Below are positions 44,462 through 57,400 of a stretch of DNA of 64,000 bases, piece after piece. The notes under the pieces are model-generated. The model worked only from the letters and a program-made list of their open reading frames with translations. It ran no database searches and was not told where the DNA came from. Position numbers and translations under genes: made by a program. Every line of letters begins with the position of its first letter. Position 1 is the stretch's first letter. Source of the DNA: Glandiceps talaboti (taxonomy: Eukaryota > Hemichordata > Enteropneusta > Spengelidae); the NCBI RefSeq assembly GCF_964340395.1, contig NC_135568.1, forward strand, positions 942,501 to 1,006,500, in the 5' to 3' direction.

Positions 44462-44851
44462 AAGATAATGTGAAGCACTTTATAAGGTTTATTCTGATTG
44501 GTTAGAAAACAAAGCAAACAAGGCCCCATACTGTCACTTTTTGAAGATAATGTGAAGTACTTTATAAGGTTTATTCTGATTGGTTAGAAAACAAAGCAAA
44601 CAAGGCCCCATACTGTCACTTTTTGAAGATAATGTGAAGCACTGCATAAGGTTCATTCTGATTGGTTAGAAAACAAAGGAAACAAGGACCTATACTGTCA
44701 CTTGTTGCAGATAATATGTAGCACTTTATAAGGTTCATTCTGATTGGTTAGAAAACAAAGCAAACTCGGCCCCATACTGTCACTTATTGCAGATAATATG
44801 TAGCACTGTATAAGGTTCCTTCTGATTGGTTAGAAAACAAAGCAAACAAGC
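44462..44851. repeat. 82-bp minisatellite, about 5 units
   Basis: Units contain TTCTGATTGGTTAGAAAACA and CCCCATACTGTCACTT. It starts about 100 bp after the 93-bp array. Confidence 0.93.
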
Positions 44852-45052
44852 ACATCTGTTAACTGTATTGTTAATAAATGACAAAGTATATATATATATA
44901 CCAATCAGTGACAACCTTGTAATAACTTCACATCTCCCCAAAAAATAAAGATATTTAAGTTGAATCATCCTCAAATAAATAATGAATGAAGAAATGTTAA
45001 AACTTCAACGTATATCGCTGAGTCAGGTCGGATGACATCACATTATGATGCG

Positions 45053-45124
45053 TTAATCTACGTCTGTCACGATGACATCATTTTGCATATTTTGTGAGGG
45101 AGCGACAGGATTCCTAAGTTGAGC
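45053..45124 (-). CDS. aGPCR-2 exon: C-terminus and stop
   Basis: After TTTATTACAG it encodes AQLRNPVAPSQNMQNDVIVT and ends DVD before TAA. It lacks the T-E-L end of aGPCR-1. Support comes from acceptor, phase and position. Confidence 0.72.
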   Translation of the reverse strand, partial: AQLRNPVAPSQNMQNDVIVTDVD

Positions 45125-48100
45125 CTGTAATAAATGAGTTGGTAATTAGCATCAGTTGAATTGTATTGATAGAATTAGCATCAGTTGAATTGTATTGATG
45201 TAATTAGCATCAGTTGAATTGTATTGATGTAATTAGCATCAGTTGAAATGTATTGATAGAATTAGCATCAGTTGAATTGTATTGATGGAATGTTTTTATA
45301 TATATCATAAATAATTATGTTTATATCTTTATATATACATAATATTATCCTTATCAAAGTAACACAGTATCAAGCAAGATAGGAGCCGTTATATACAGTG
45401 TTTCACACTGTTGTTTCACACTGTTGTTTCACACTGTTGTTTCACACTGTTCCAATCATCAGAGGACTAACAGTATACATGAAGTTCTATGAAGTTCAAA
45501 ATTCAAAATTCAAAAATTCCATTTCACGTGATTTACTCCAGCATAGACATTTTACATACACTGCATTTATGATCGTTCGAGGCGTGAAACTCTGAGTAAC
45601 GACTAATATTACATCCTTATTCTTTTGAATTAAGTCTATAATGCTCTGCTACTACTATTGCATCGAGAACTGTTCTCTCCAGTCAGACATTATACTTATA
45701 TGAATATATAGTATATATATACGACTTTACACCTAACCGTTAATGACCCACCTGACTGTACACACACCCTCGTAGTGTACACACAGTCAGCGAGTCCACC
45801 CACCCACTCACCCATACACTTGATGATCCTTTTGGTGAAACGGACCATATAAGTGTAAATCTATAATGAAATAACGAACTTGTCTTCTTTTAATTTTATG
45901 TATATATAATGTAGTTAATTTGGGTATATATTTATAATATTTATATGAAGAATCCACATGTTGAAGAAATTGAGTCTAAAATGTCCAAGGTCTATACACA
46001 GTTACTGCTGTCTTGAACTTAAATGGAAGGCTGATATGATATAGTTATATTAGTAAGTAATAAACAACGTTATGTGATATAACTATCGATGAAAAACGGC
46101 TGAAATCATTTCATCAACAGACATAATATGGATGAAATTGACAACTTTTAATTGACGTACCATATTAAACACACTGTTTATTGCATCAGTTCTCGTCACA
46201 ACTTCTCCGCCTTGCCTCTTTTTCCGCTGTCTTTTAATTTCCAGGTAATCCATCTCAAGAAAAAGGTCCTGTTCCCATGACATCTTCTCTATGATGTCAT
46301 CAGCCCCCAAGAAATAGTGAATTCTGAGAGCAACCAAGACCTGTCAAGTGGAAAATATTAACCTCAATTAATTGAAATCCACAGAATTACATTACAGAAT
46401 AAATCATGATTTTTATACATCTCTTTAGAGTGATAACATATTGGTTTGTCAGATAAACATGTATCTAGCTCAACTACACAAACTATCAATAGTTGTTGTT
46501 AATGTGGAAATTTCAGACCTTGAGAAATTTGGCAAGTTTGAAAATCAAACCAGATCTACTTTCCCACATTTTGTTTCTTTATTTACACTATCCCAACCAC
46601 CGACACCGCAATTTAGAACACCAAGTTATGCTCATTACTGGAAGCACTTGTAATACAATACACTACACTACACTACACTACACCACATTGTAATTGTATA
46701 TATTTTTATGTAACTCTTCCTTTTTCACGATTTTGTGGTTTATTTTCTTTCTTTGCTTTTTATGCCGTTGACTTTTGTCCTAGCTTTTGTGATGCTCTTG
46801 ATGTGTATTTGTACTTGTGAATAATTTTGGACAATTGGCCAGTAACTTCAGTAAGGCTAAAATGATCTCAAATGAAAATAAAGTGAATAATATATATATA
46901 TATTTTCAAAGATCTAGATACAATACTAACCTCTTCATTAACAGCGACAAAACACATGTAGAGAGTGGAACCCTGCAATTAATACAATTATTTAATATAA
47001 AATAAACTGCTTTATAAATGAATAACAATGGTTTTTACCATAGTATGACATTCCTATAAATAAACATGACAGATTCTTTGCATTAGCAGTTCAAGTGCAA
47101 CTTTCCCGACTTGGTGAGTCAGCAAGTAGGGTGTCATAAAAATTGTTTGCATCTCTAAAGCTATTTGCAATGTCAACTGATATGACATTAGGGGCTTCAC
47201 ACTTAGATATTGAGCTTAGCTTTGCCTAATGTGTTATGTAATAGTGCTTTATCACATTTGTAAATATTGCCAACCAACATTAATCAGTGATAAGAAAGAT
47301 AAGAAACCCACTTCCTTAGCTAATGGCTTGATTCTGTAATGATATTTTTTGTTTTTGATTGTATGGAAAACTTATCATTATGTATCAACAAATTGTCTTT
47401 GATGCACCTGCAGAAGTGGTTAATAGATATTTTGTGACAAACTCATTTTTTTCCTCTTTCATTCAGCCAAACTAAGTAACATAACACTGGCAATCTAAAT
47501 TCATTTCACATTTAATATTTAAGTAAGTATTTACCAAAATAGTCAAATGACATTAGACTATAGTGTATGACATACACTTCAAATTATTTTCAATTCAGAG
47601 ACACAAAATTATAATCCAACGTTCAATTGATAACCCACCTCAACAAAGATGGCTACAGCAAATATGTATGCTGTATCAATGGATGCGTTGCCCGTGGCAA
47701 CAATGATGAATAGCGTACGAGTAACAACAACGACTATAAATAACAGGATGGCTGAACGAAGATTTAACCTAAAAACAAATATACAATAGGTATATAACTT
47801 TTCATTATCAAATAATATGACAGAAAACACTGAATGAATAAAATAAAATAAAATAAAATAAAATAAAATAAAATAAATAAAAAATTTAAAAAACATTCAC
47901 ACTTTATTTCAATTCTGTGGCAAAAGTCTTCGTCTTCAGAAAATTGGTTGTGATGAAGAAAGCATTGAATTTGATAAGAAACACTTTAAAGTATCTCGGA
48001 ATTTTTCATTATGTTTTCCTCACCATAATTTCTCTTCAACGGGCCCCCAGTCTTCAAAGTCTGTGTAAAAACTCAGACAGGCAATGAACAAGGCAACTGC

Positions 48101-51100
48101 AGCGATCTGTGTGTATAACAACAGTTATGAAATTAAGTAAAATATTACTTGGTGGAAGACTAACTGCTAAGAAAGCACGCACACACACACACACAGACAG
48201 ACAGACAGACAGACAGACAGACTCCCATAGACAACCCATTCACATGACACTGAGCAATAACTGTTGTATAACTGACACTAAGGTTTAATCAGCTTAATGC
48301 ATTTTGGGTTGTAGCGCCACCTGTGTTCAAAACTGCCAACTTCCCAACCCTAATACATCAACAGCATTTATCAATTACTCCCATGAGTTATCTATAAAGA
48401 CTAATTATGTGTATACACAAAGTGAAGAGAAAGCTACACTATATCACATGACCCCATGTGAACAACAACAACAAACATGCAGTGTGAGTTACACATAGGT
48501 TAGTATACAGGTATGTCTCACCGCTAGTACAACTCCCATAATGACACTAGTTACTAGCAGGAGCGTCGCTGAATGTGTTACCAAGCAACTGTTGATCAGA
48601 ATATATTAGCAAATATTACCATATAACCTTATTTTAAAGTTGGCTATCTGTATATTTACCACAAAAAATGTTATTTCTGTCTTTGAGTTATCTGCACTGT
48701 ATGAATACTATAATATCTGAAGAGGTTGTAGATTCTCTTTTAATGGCGATAGGTAAAATGTCACCAATTTGTTTACAATGTAAGGTATTACAATGAGACA
48801 ATGCAATAAAATCATTCACCAAGCTGTAAGTGATAATTTATCTGATAACATTACTATACTACACAGTAGACTGCTACAGCGCCACCAACGACTGTATCTT
48901 AGTCTGGTTTCTAATTAATTAACATAATTAACTGTACCTTTGATGTTGCTCATAGCTATCCAAGTGATAAATAACACAGGCAGATGTTATCACTATGGGA
49001 ACTAGCCATCCGATGACAGGATATATAACCCTATTTAGGTAAAATGAAATTTGAGTTAAACATAGCATTGAAATCTGAAAATATCTATGTTCATTCAACT
49101 CCAGTGCAATGCCACAAGTCACTTTTACATTTTAATGGACCAGATGAAAAATATATGTGACTTATTTCAATCTACATGATGTTCATCCTAAGAATCACCC
49201 ATGCGTCAATCTTAAAGCTGTAAACCTGTATATCTACCACGTGTCTATAATTTCTTGATATATTGCCAAATTTAAATCATTCTCGTTTTTATTTTGAAAT
49301 GAATTTCGGCCTAAGTTGTCCTCGGCTTTAATGTGTGGAAGTCCTTAGTGCCACACTTGATAATGGCTACTGTGATACAGTATAAAGCAGCTATCGATGA
49401 CTGAACTCAGTCAAAGTGGGAACATTTTAAGTCGACATAAATGCAATATGGCTATTAATGATTTGGTAACCATACTATGAATAATATGTATATGAGTTGC
49501 TAGTTAAATCTTAATGTATTTCAAATACATGGAATATTGTCTTCTCCTTCATTAGTTGATGCTCTTAAGATATATTCATAAATTTTAGGATGACAATCTT
49601 CGGTTACGGAACAGTGAACAGTTAAACAAAAAACAAACATTTCATATCTCGTTTCCTATTGTCAACTTACTTTTAATTAGTATAATTGACAATGTTGATA
49701 CATACCGTGTTGATACTCGCCTTGTAATGAAATATCTGCTTCGTTGAAATAGTTGAATAGATAAGTTCATCATCCATAGACAGTTACTTAGAATTACAAA
49801 TTGCATCATGATGGCTGTCACTTGGCAGGATGTCTGAAACACACAACATTTTATTGAAAAATAAACATAAAACACAAAATATTTCACTTTTCACTACTTT
49901 CTTTGAAATCAACACGAAAATGATGATCAAGAACAATTTATCAAATGCCGCCATACTAATGATGGAAGCAGAAAAGTTTTTCACTAACAAGTGTATACTC
50001 AGTCTGGTAAGCTTTTAAGTCATAGAAGACTTAGGTGCCAAGCCAAACATGCCCTGGCTACAATGACACTGCCAGTGAGAAGGGTTATCGTAACAACTAA
50101 TGGGCACCAAATCTAAACACACACACTATCTTTCTAATGTTCACAAGTTTACGATTTAGCCCAAACATCTCCATCTCTATATACATACACAAATGTACTG
50201 ATCTTAAGCTAAATTCTTCACTTTTCAACAACCTTGTGATATCTGTCTTAACATATAACCAGTTTTACCTTATCGTCTGCAAAGCTGGCTAGGTTGTTAC
50301 CCATAGCAACAACTACTGGGAAGGTGCAAAATGACACCAAGACCTGACTTAATACATAGTAGTGGTCCTCTGTGAACCTATAGTTAGAAAATAAGAATGA
50401 GGTATTTACAAATACACCAAGATACACCAAGATACACCAAGATGGTTGGTCTTCGCAAATAAAGATTAAAATTTACTGGATTTAAGATTTTAAAGGAACA
50501 AGCAAAATATGTGTTGGGGGGAATATTTTGGTCAAAATATTTTTTGTAGCCCCCTTCACACTCTCAAAAAAGTCTCCCCCCCCCAAAAGGAACTCCCAAG
50601 AATTTTCGTAGCCCCCTCCCCCAAGGAGAGATTTTTTGCAAATGCTCCTGGGATTTAATTTTGTTCAAATTTTGTCCACTTGTGCACAATTTTCTTTTCA
50701 TAACCCACTACATGTACCCCCCACCCCACCATAAATTCTGCTTGTTCCCTAAATTACAAATACTGCCTTTGGTATTCGTACTCACCTTGTGAGCAGGATG
50801 ACAATGAAAGTGATGGTAAGCAACACTATTGATACAACACAGGCAGCTGTTAGGATGATATTCTGTGCATATACTTTGAATGGCTGCAATAAATATATCA
50901 AGAAAATTGCCCAGAAATTGAAAATAAAACTGAGAAAATAGAAGTGACATGTGCATGACACTTCACTTGAATTCTTCAGCATGCTCTGAGTAACTGGGTT
51001 ATTGCACTTGTTCTGATGTACACTTTCCTCATGGAAGGCGAGAAGTAACTGGGTTATTGCACTTTTTCTGATGTACACTTTTCTCATGGCTGGTGAGAAG

Positions 51101-52006
51101 ACAATTTATTACTATCTAGCTGTTATACTTTCAATTGCAAACTAATGATCACATTGATTCACTATTGTAACTTACAAGAAATCATCAACTGTCACCTTAG
51201 CTTCAATAATACGTGTGTCGACTGCCTGTCTGCCTGTCTGTCTGCAGTGTGTGTGTTTTGACAAAAAACAGTTTTGCAAAAGACAGTCTGTAACACTTGA
51301 ATGCAGAACAGCAAACAACAAAAATAAAACAGACTCGCTAACAATGTCTTTCACTTCACCATTTAACCACTCCCTGTAACATTTCAAAATAATCAAACGT
51401 GATCTTAATTAAAACAATTCTAAGGATCTGACAGAACCTCACACCACTATAGGAATTGTTTTTCTACAGTCTGAGGACAGAACAAACTTAGTATATAAGT
51501 ATATATAGACTAACAAATGAGAACATCAACTTGTAAATTGGGTCAAATTTGGATTTGGATGACCTGTACAAATGGACAGTAACAGTAACAGTTGGACAAT
51601 CGACATTTGACCTACCAGTGGTTCTATACCCATGGTCATGATGACGGCAAAGCCTGTCAGGTGATTACACACACATTCAATGAAGGTCCCGGATGTATCT
51701 TGTCCAATGGTAGCAACGTCACAGCCATCATTACTCCATATCCTATAACATTAACAAAATACTAGACTAGTCTAAGATTGTATACTAACTGTTATTATAG
51801 CAGTATATCTTATTACTATCAAGCCAACTTTTGATCTTAAAATGTGCCTTATTCGGTCTATCTGTCATTTTCATCTGCCGGCCTACCTTCTGTTTATCTG
51901 TCTTCTGAATACTAATGATCTCCTTGTTGCCCCATTCTCCCACAGAAACGCAAACATACACATACACATACACATATGTATACATAATACATATATGTAT
52001 GTTTGC

Positions 52007-52039
<33 letters not shown>

Positions 52040-52133
52040 TGTATGTATGTATGTATGTATGTGTACACACGCATGTATGTATGTATGTATGTATGTATGT
52101 ATGTATGTGTACACACGCATGTATGTATGTATG

Positions 52134-52164
<31 letters not shown>

Positions 52165-54378
52165 GTATGTATATACTTATGTATGTATGTCTCTAACTTG
52201 GATAAGTTTGTATCTATATATTTCTTACCCATACTTTGCTTCCAAGTCGATAAAGGAACAGACATGGTCGTAACCGATCTAAACATACAAAAAAAGTTTA
52301 AAATGAAATTTTAGAATTTCAAATTGACAATTGTAATTGACAACAATGTTTGGTTGAATTTTGAGAGCAGAACTTCTTAATCTTAGTGACGTACACATCA
52401 AGGTCATATAATCTGAGTCAGGAACATGTCAATTCAAGGTCGTGAAATTGTACTTTATCATCCATTTGTTTCATTTCCTGTATATTTCTTTGACTCCTCC
52501 AAATGAATACATCAATTTGAAGTGACCCAATTCCTGTTAAAACTACTTGTTACAAGAGTTCATAAAACCAATCAAGTAAATAAATATGCTATGCTTGGCT
52601 TCATCTGTTAATGTATTGTATTTCTTCACAGAAGAGTTAACCTTATGTAAATTGATACCCAAGATACCAATATCAATTATCATTGACATACTGGAAATTT
52701 CTTCATGTTATTATCTAAATTATGTATGTATGAATATCTTATTTTGCACATTAGGTGGGGGATTTAGGTCAGGATTTTATTTTATTTTATCTTATCTTTA
52801 CCCTTTTAATTGTTTTTATTTTTGAAATATTTTGCTTCGACACAAAAATGATGAAATGTTAGGTCAGAATATCCCTTCTCAGTATGAAACTTTGATGAAA
52901 TATGTAGACTGGGAAAGAAAACAGACGTGCATGAAGATTTAGAAGACAAAAAAAAATTTTATCTTATGTTTTTTAAATATTTAAAAAGTGTTTAAAAATA
53001 GTTTAAAATAGGATAAGTCGGGTTAACGTAAAAACACAATTTTTTTAATTTGGCTTTAGAATATCTAATACTTGTGAAAACAAATGTCAGGCCTAAGAAC
53101 ATGAATTTAAAAACCGTTAACGTTCAGTCTGTTGCTAAAAAAAGAAGACTAAGTAAATACAAACAAGAAGGTGTTTTTGTTGATGGATGGTGCACGCCAA
53201 TTATCATAAAATGTCGCTATTATGACTTGATGACACCCATCACAAGTAAACTGTTGCCAAGCAACGTCACAAGATACGTTCTACAGTGGTTGTAATGTTA
53301 CTTTTTTTATGTCTCTCAGGCTTTAAAAGTACTTCTCATATTGTTTTCACTCAGGACTATTCTAAATCCCATGAGATGCTGCTGTTGCTATGGGTAACAA
53401 CATAACAGGTTTGAGTGAGGTATTGATTAATTTGTAAATGAAGCAATTTAGAGAAAGTGAGACTCTGTGTTTTTGTCCACATCACATGCAGCTATAACAA
53501 TAATTGTTGTTAATTGAGGAAGCGCATGAAGGAACTTAATCATCCACAATACTCTCCATCTGTGTACGATGTCCCAAAGGTAAAGCTAAACAAAGGTGAC
53601 CGACAATAGTAATTTACTAATCCTAGATAGTATGTTGATATAGGGGCATATAACATATGATTCAGTGCCCACAGAACTACTGTCGCAGAATAAATTCACA
53701 TTTCAGTGAAGGCTTTCAGATTAGTAAATTTGTACAAAATTATATTAGTTTGATGATGGGTGAGTTTCTATCAGTGAAAGTGAAAGTAAAATTAAGATAT
53801 TATACTACATGATTTCATTTAACTACTTAAATGGCAAACATTTCTTGACCATTTAGCATTGGTATTCAGAGGGGATATCACTTAATAAGGTGCCTATTTT
53901 AGGCATAAAAATGTTGAAGCTAAAATAAAGGGTTTTTTATTTTTATAATTAATGCTATTGGTAACTAAAATTACAATGAGAAGTTGGCTGATTTAAAGGT
54001 TTGCTTCTATAGATTATTGTCAGGAATATCTGGATCAAGAATTGTTTGAAGCAAGGTGACCACTGTTGATATACAAATTATGAATAAAACTAGTAATTTT
54101 TGACATAAATTCTAAATTTACAAATAATCGTTAGATTGAAGAGTTGCTTTTCTTATTGTAACAGAATGGTTTTAAGTATAATTTGATGTGCTATGACGTC
54201 ATTGGAGATTGTTTATTTCATACTTACATTGTTTTCATAGAGATACATTCTGATTGGTTCTTCCATGTCTGTGGTGAGTGTTGACTCTGGATAAACTTTA
54301 ACTGACACTACAGGAGTGTTTACTCTCTTTACTTTTTGTATAGCAGTGACAGATCGAATCCATTGCCTCAGTTGTGGC
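45053..54378 (-). CDS. Second adhesion GPCR gene (tandem paralogue), 3' 13 exons: GAIN end, GPS, 7TM, tail
   Basis: Thirteen exons total 1330 bp (442 residues plus stop). They match the last 13 exons of aGPCR-1 in order, phase and nearly exact size: 151, 50, 127, 98, 109, 128, 93, 67, 83, 130, 42, 180 and 72 bp. The GPS is CVCNHLTGFAVIM (HL-T, cleavable by family rule). TM4 has YPVIGWLVPIVITSACV, and the TM3 and loop 2 cysteines are kept. Extracellular modules lie beyond the window, across the 36-bp array. This is a predicted surface receptor from a local duplication. The N-terminal domains cannot be inferred. Confidence 0.88.
45145..45290. repeat. 29-bp repeat, 5 units, in last intron of aGPCR-2
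   Basis: Units contain AATTAGCATCAGTTGAATTG and TATTGAT. Confidence 0.92.
46161..46340 (-). CDS. aGPCR-2 exon: cytoplasmic tail
   Basis: Encodes VLVALRIHYFLGADD, EKMSWEQDLF and a basic KRQRKKRQGG run. Donor AATATG|GTACGT. Confidence 0.87.
46931..46972 (-). CDS. aGPCR-2 exon: TM7 end
   Basis: A 42-bp exon encoding GSTLYMCFVAVNEE between ATTGCAG and GTTAGT. Confidence 0.85.
47639..47768 (-). CDS. aGPCR-2 exon: TM6 to TM7
   Basis: Encodes LNLRSAILLFIVVVVTRTLF and IVATGNASIDTAYIFAVAIF. Confidence 0.9.
47833..47886. repeat. (AAAAT)n microsatellite
   Basis: About ten AATAA/AAAAT units next to the acceptor side of the TM6 exon of aGPCR-2. Confidence 0.93.
48024..48106 (-). CDS. aGPCR-2 exon: TM5 end and loop 3
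   Basis: Encodes IAAVALFIACLSFY and DWGPVEEKLW. One codon longer than in aGPCR-1. Confidence 0.85.
48522..48588 (-). CDS. aGPCR-2 exon: loop 2 Cys and TM5 start
   Basis: Encodes CLVTHSATLLLVTSVIMGVV. Acceptor GATCAACAG, donor GCG|GTGAGA. Confidence 0.86.
48938..49030 (-). CDS. aGPCR-2 exon: TM4
   Basis: Encodes VIYPVIGWLVPIVITSACV, with the family B2 GW-x-VP hallmark. Confidence 0.91.
49706..49833 (-). CDS. aGPCR-2 exon: TM3
   Basis: Encodes TSCQVTAIMMQFVILSNCLW, nearly identical to aGPCR-1. Acceptor GTGTTTCAG. Confidence 0.9.
50269..50377 (-). CDS. aGPCR-2 exon: TM2
   Basis: Encodes FTEDHYYVLSQVLVSFCTFP and ends FADDK|GTAAAA. One codon longer than in aGPCR-1. Confidence 0.86.
50786..50883 (-). 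CDS. aGPCR-2 exon: TM1
   Basis: Encodes ACVVSIVLLTITFIVILLTR after TTTATTGCAG. 98 bp, as in aGPCR-1. Confidence 0.87.
51616..51742 (-). CDS. aGPCR-2 exon: GPS motif
   Basis: Encodes IWSNDGCDVATIG and CVCNHLTGFAVIMTMG, the full GPS with an HL-T cleavage site. Confidence 0.92.
51948..52192. repeat. (TATG)n-rich microsatellite in aGPCR-2 intron
   Basis: CATACA-rich start, then (TATG)n with two TGTACACACGCATG interruptions about 57 bp apart. Confidence 0.95.
52229..52278 (-). CDS. aGPCR-2 exon: GPS start
   Basis: Encodes IGYDHVCSFIDLEAKYG between TTTAG and GTAAGA. 50 bp, as in aGPCR-1. Confidence 0.85.
52300..54227. other. aGPCR-2 intron with nothing recognised
   Basis: AT-rich unique sequence. 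An 81-codon plus-strand frame at 53050 has no recognisable domain, splice context or similarity to its surroundings. Confidence 0.5.
54228..54378 (-). CDS. aGPCR-2 exon: GAIN strands
   Basis: Encodes RVNTPVVSVKVYPESTLTT and PIRMYLYENN. Acceptor GTTTATTTGCAG; donor AACAAT|GTAAGTA. It is the first exon of this gene in view. Confidence 0.87.
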
Positions 54379-54439
54379 CTGCAAATAAACATTTTAATTT
54401 TACTCTAACAGAATTTAAATCAAAATTAAGTCTAAATCT

Positions 54440-57400
54440 GATTAGAGCGTACACATGGGAAACCTTATCAGATGACCATTGGTACATAGCTACTTTAACC
54501 TTATCAGATGACCATTGATACATAGCGACTTTAACCTTATCAGACGACCATTGGTACATAGCTACTTTAACCTTATTAGACAACCATTGGTGCATAGCTA
54601 CTTTAACCTTATCAGATGACCATTGGTACGTAGCTACTTTAACCTTATCAGATGACCATTGGTACATAGCTACTTTAACCTTATCAGATGACCAATGGTA
54701 CATAGCTACTTTAACCTTATCAGATGACCAATGGTACATAGCTACTTTAACCTTATCAGACAACCATTGGTACATAGCTACTTTAACCTTATCAGATGAC
54801 CATTGGTACATAGCTACTTTAACCTTATCAGATGACCATTGGTACGTAGCTACTTTAACCTTATCAGATGACCATTGGTACATAGCTACTTTAACCTTAT
54901 CAGACGACCATTGGTACATAGCTACTTTAACCTTATCAGATGACCATTGGTACATAGCTACTTTAACCTTATCAGATGACCATTGGTACATAGCTACTTT
55001 AACCTTATCAGACAACCATTGGTACGTAGCTACTTTAACCTTATCAGACAACCATTGGTACATAGCGACTTTAACCTTATCAGATGACCATTGGTACGTA
55101 GCTACTTTAACCTTATCAGACAACCATTGGTACATAGCTACTTTAACCTTATCAGATGACCATTGGTACGTAGCTACTTTAACCTTATCAGACAACCATT
55201 GGTACATAGCTACTTTAACCTTATCAGACAACCATTGGTACATAGCTACTTTAACCTTATCAGATGACCATTGGTACGTAGCTACTTTAACCTTATCAGA
55301 TGACCATTGGTACATAGCTACTTTAACCTTATCAGACGACCATTGGTACATAGCTACTTTAACCTTATTAGACAACCATTGGTACATAGCTACTTTAACC
55401 TTATCAGATGACCATTGGTACATAGCTACTTTAACCTTATCAGATGACCATTGTTACATAGCTACTTTAACCTTATCAGACGACCATTGGTACATAGCTA
55501 CTTTAACCTTATCAGATGACCATTGTTACATAGCTACTTTAACCTTATCAGATGACCATTGGTACGTAGCTACTTTAACCTTATCAGATGACCATTGGTA
55601 CATAGCTACTTTAACCTTATCAGATCACCATTGGTACATAGCTACTTTAACCTTATCAGACAACCATTGGTACGTAGCTACTTTAACCTTATCAGATGAC
55701 CATTGGTACATAGCTACTTTAACCTTATCAGACAACCATTGGTACATAGCTACTTTAACCTTATCAGATGACCATTGGTACATAGCTACTTTAACCTTAT
55801 CAGACAACCATTGGTACATAGCTACTTTAACCTTATCAGACAACCATTGGTACATAGCTACTTTAACCTTATCAGATGACCATTGGTACATAGCTACTTT
55901 AACCTTATCAGATGACCATTGGTACATAGCTACTTTAACCTTATCAGATGACCATTGGTACATAGCTACTTTAACCTTATCAGATGACCATTGTTACATA
56001 GCTACTTTAACCTTATCAGATGACCATTGGTACATAGCTACTTTAACCTTATTAGACGACCATTGGTACATAGCTACTTTAACCTTATCAGATGACCATT
56101 GGTACATAGCTACTTTAACCTTATCAGATGACCATTGGTACATAGCTACTTTAACCTTATCAGATGACCATTGGTACATAGCTACTTTAACCTTATCAGA
56201 CGACCATTGGTACGTAGCTACTTTAACCTTATTAAACGACCATTGGTACATAGCTACTTTAACCTTATCAGATGACCATTGGTACATAGCTACTTTAACC
56301 TTATTAAACGACCATTGGTACATAGCTACTTTAACCTTATCAGATGACCATTGGTACGTAGCTACTTTAACCTTATCAGATGACCATTGGTACGTAGCTA
56401 CTTTAACCTTATCAGATGACCATTGGTACATAGCTACTTTAACCTTATCAGATGACCATTGGTACATAGCTACTTTAACCTTATCAGACAACCATTGGTA
56501 CGTAGCTACTTTAACCTTATCAGATGACCATTGGTACGTAGCTACTTTAACCTTATCAGATGACCATTGGTACATAGCTACTTTAACCTTATCAGATGAC
56601 CATTGGTACATAGCTACTTTAACCTTATCAGACAACCATTGGTACGTAGCTACTTTAACCTTATCAGATGACCATTGTTACATAGCTACTTTAACCTTAT
56701 CAGATGACCATTGGTACATAGCTACTTTAACCTTATCAGATGACCATTGGTACATAGCTACTTTAACCTTATCAGACAACCATTGGTACGTAGCTACTTT
56801 AACCTTATCAGATGACCATTGGTACGTAGCTACTTTAACCTTATCAGATGACCATTGTTACATAGCTACTTTAACCTTATCAGATGACCATTGGTACATA
56901 GCTACTTTAACCTTATCAGATGACCATTGGTACATAGCTACTTTAACCTTATCAGATGACCATTGGTACATAGCTACTTTAACCTTATCAGACGACCATT
57001 GGTACATAGCTACTTTAACCTTATCAGATGACCATTGGTACATAGCTACTTTAACCTTATTAAACGACCATTGGTACATAGCTACTTTAACCTTATCAGA
57101 TGACCATTGGTACATAGCTACTTTAACCTTATCAGACGACCATTGGTACGTAGCTACTTTAACCTTATCAGACAACCATTGGTACATAGCTACTTTAACC
57201 TTATCAGATGACCATTGGTACATAGCTACTTTAACCTTATCAGACGACCATTGGTACGTAGCTACTTTAACCTTATCAGACAACCATTGGTACATAGCTA
57301 CTTTAACCTTATCAGATGACCAATGGTACATAGCTACTTTAACCTTATCAGACAACCATTGGTACGTAGCTACTTTAACCTTATCAGACAACCATTGGTA

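Larger units (their letters stand above)
39952..45052. other. Intergenic region between the two GPCR genes
   Basis: No gene supported. It holds R1 copy 4 and four large minisatellites (40694, 41609, 43345, 44462). A stretch at 42171-43344 shows nothing recognisable. The 41375-41580 part is an imperfect 105-bp duplication (AAACTTGAA-TTTTTGACTGC). Confidence 0.7.

Noticed and set aside
53050-53295. 81-codon plus-strand frame
   Set aside because: No domain, splice context or codon signal; lies in an aGPCR-2 intron on the opposite strand.
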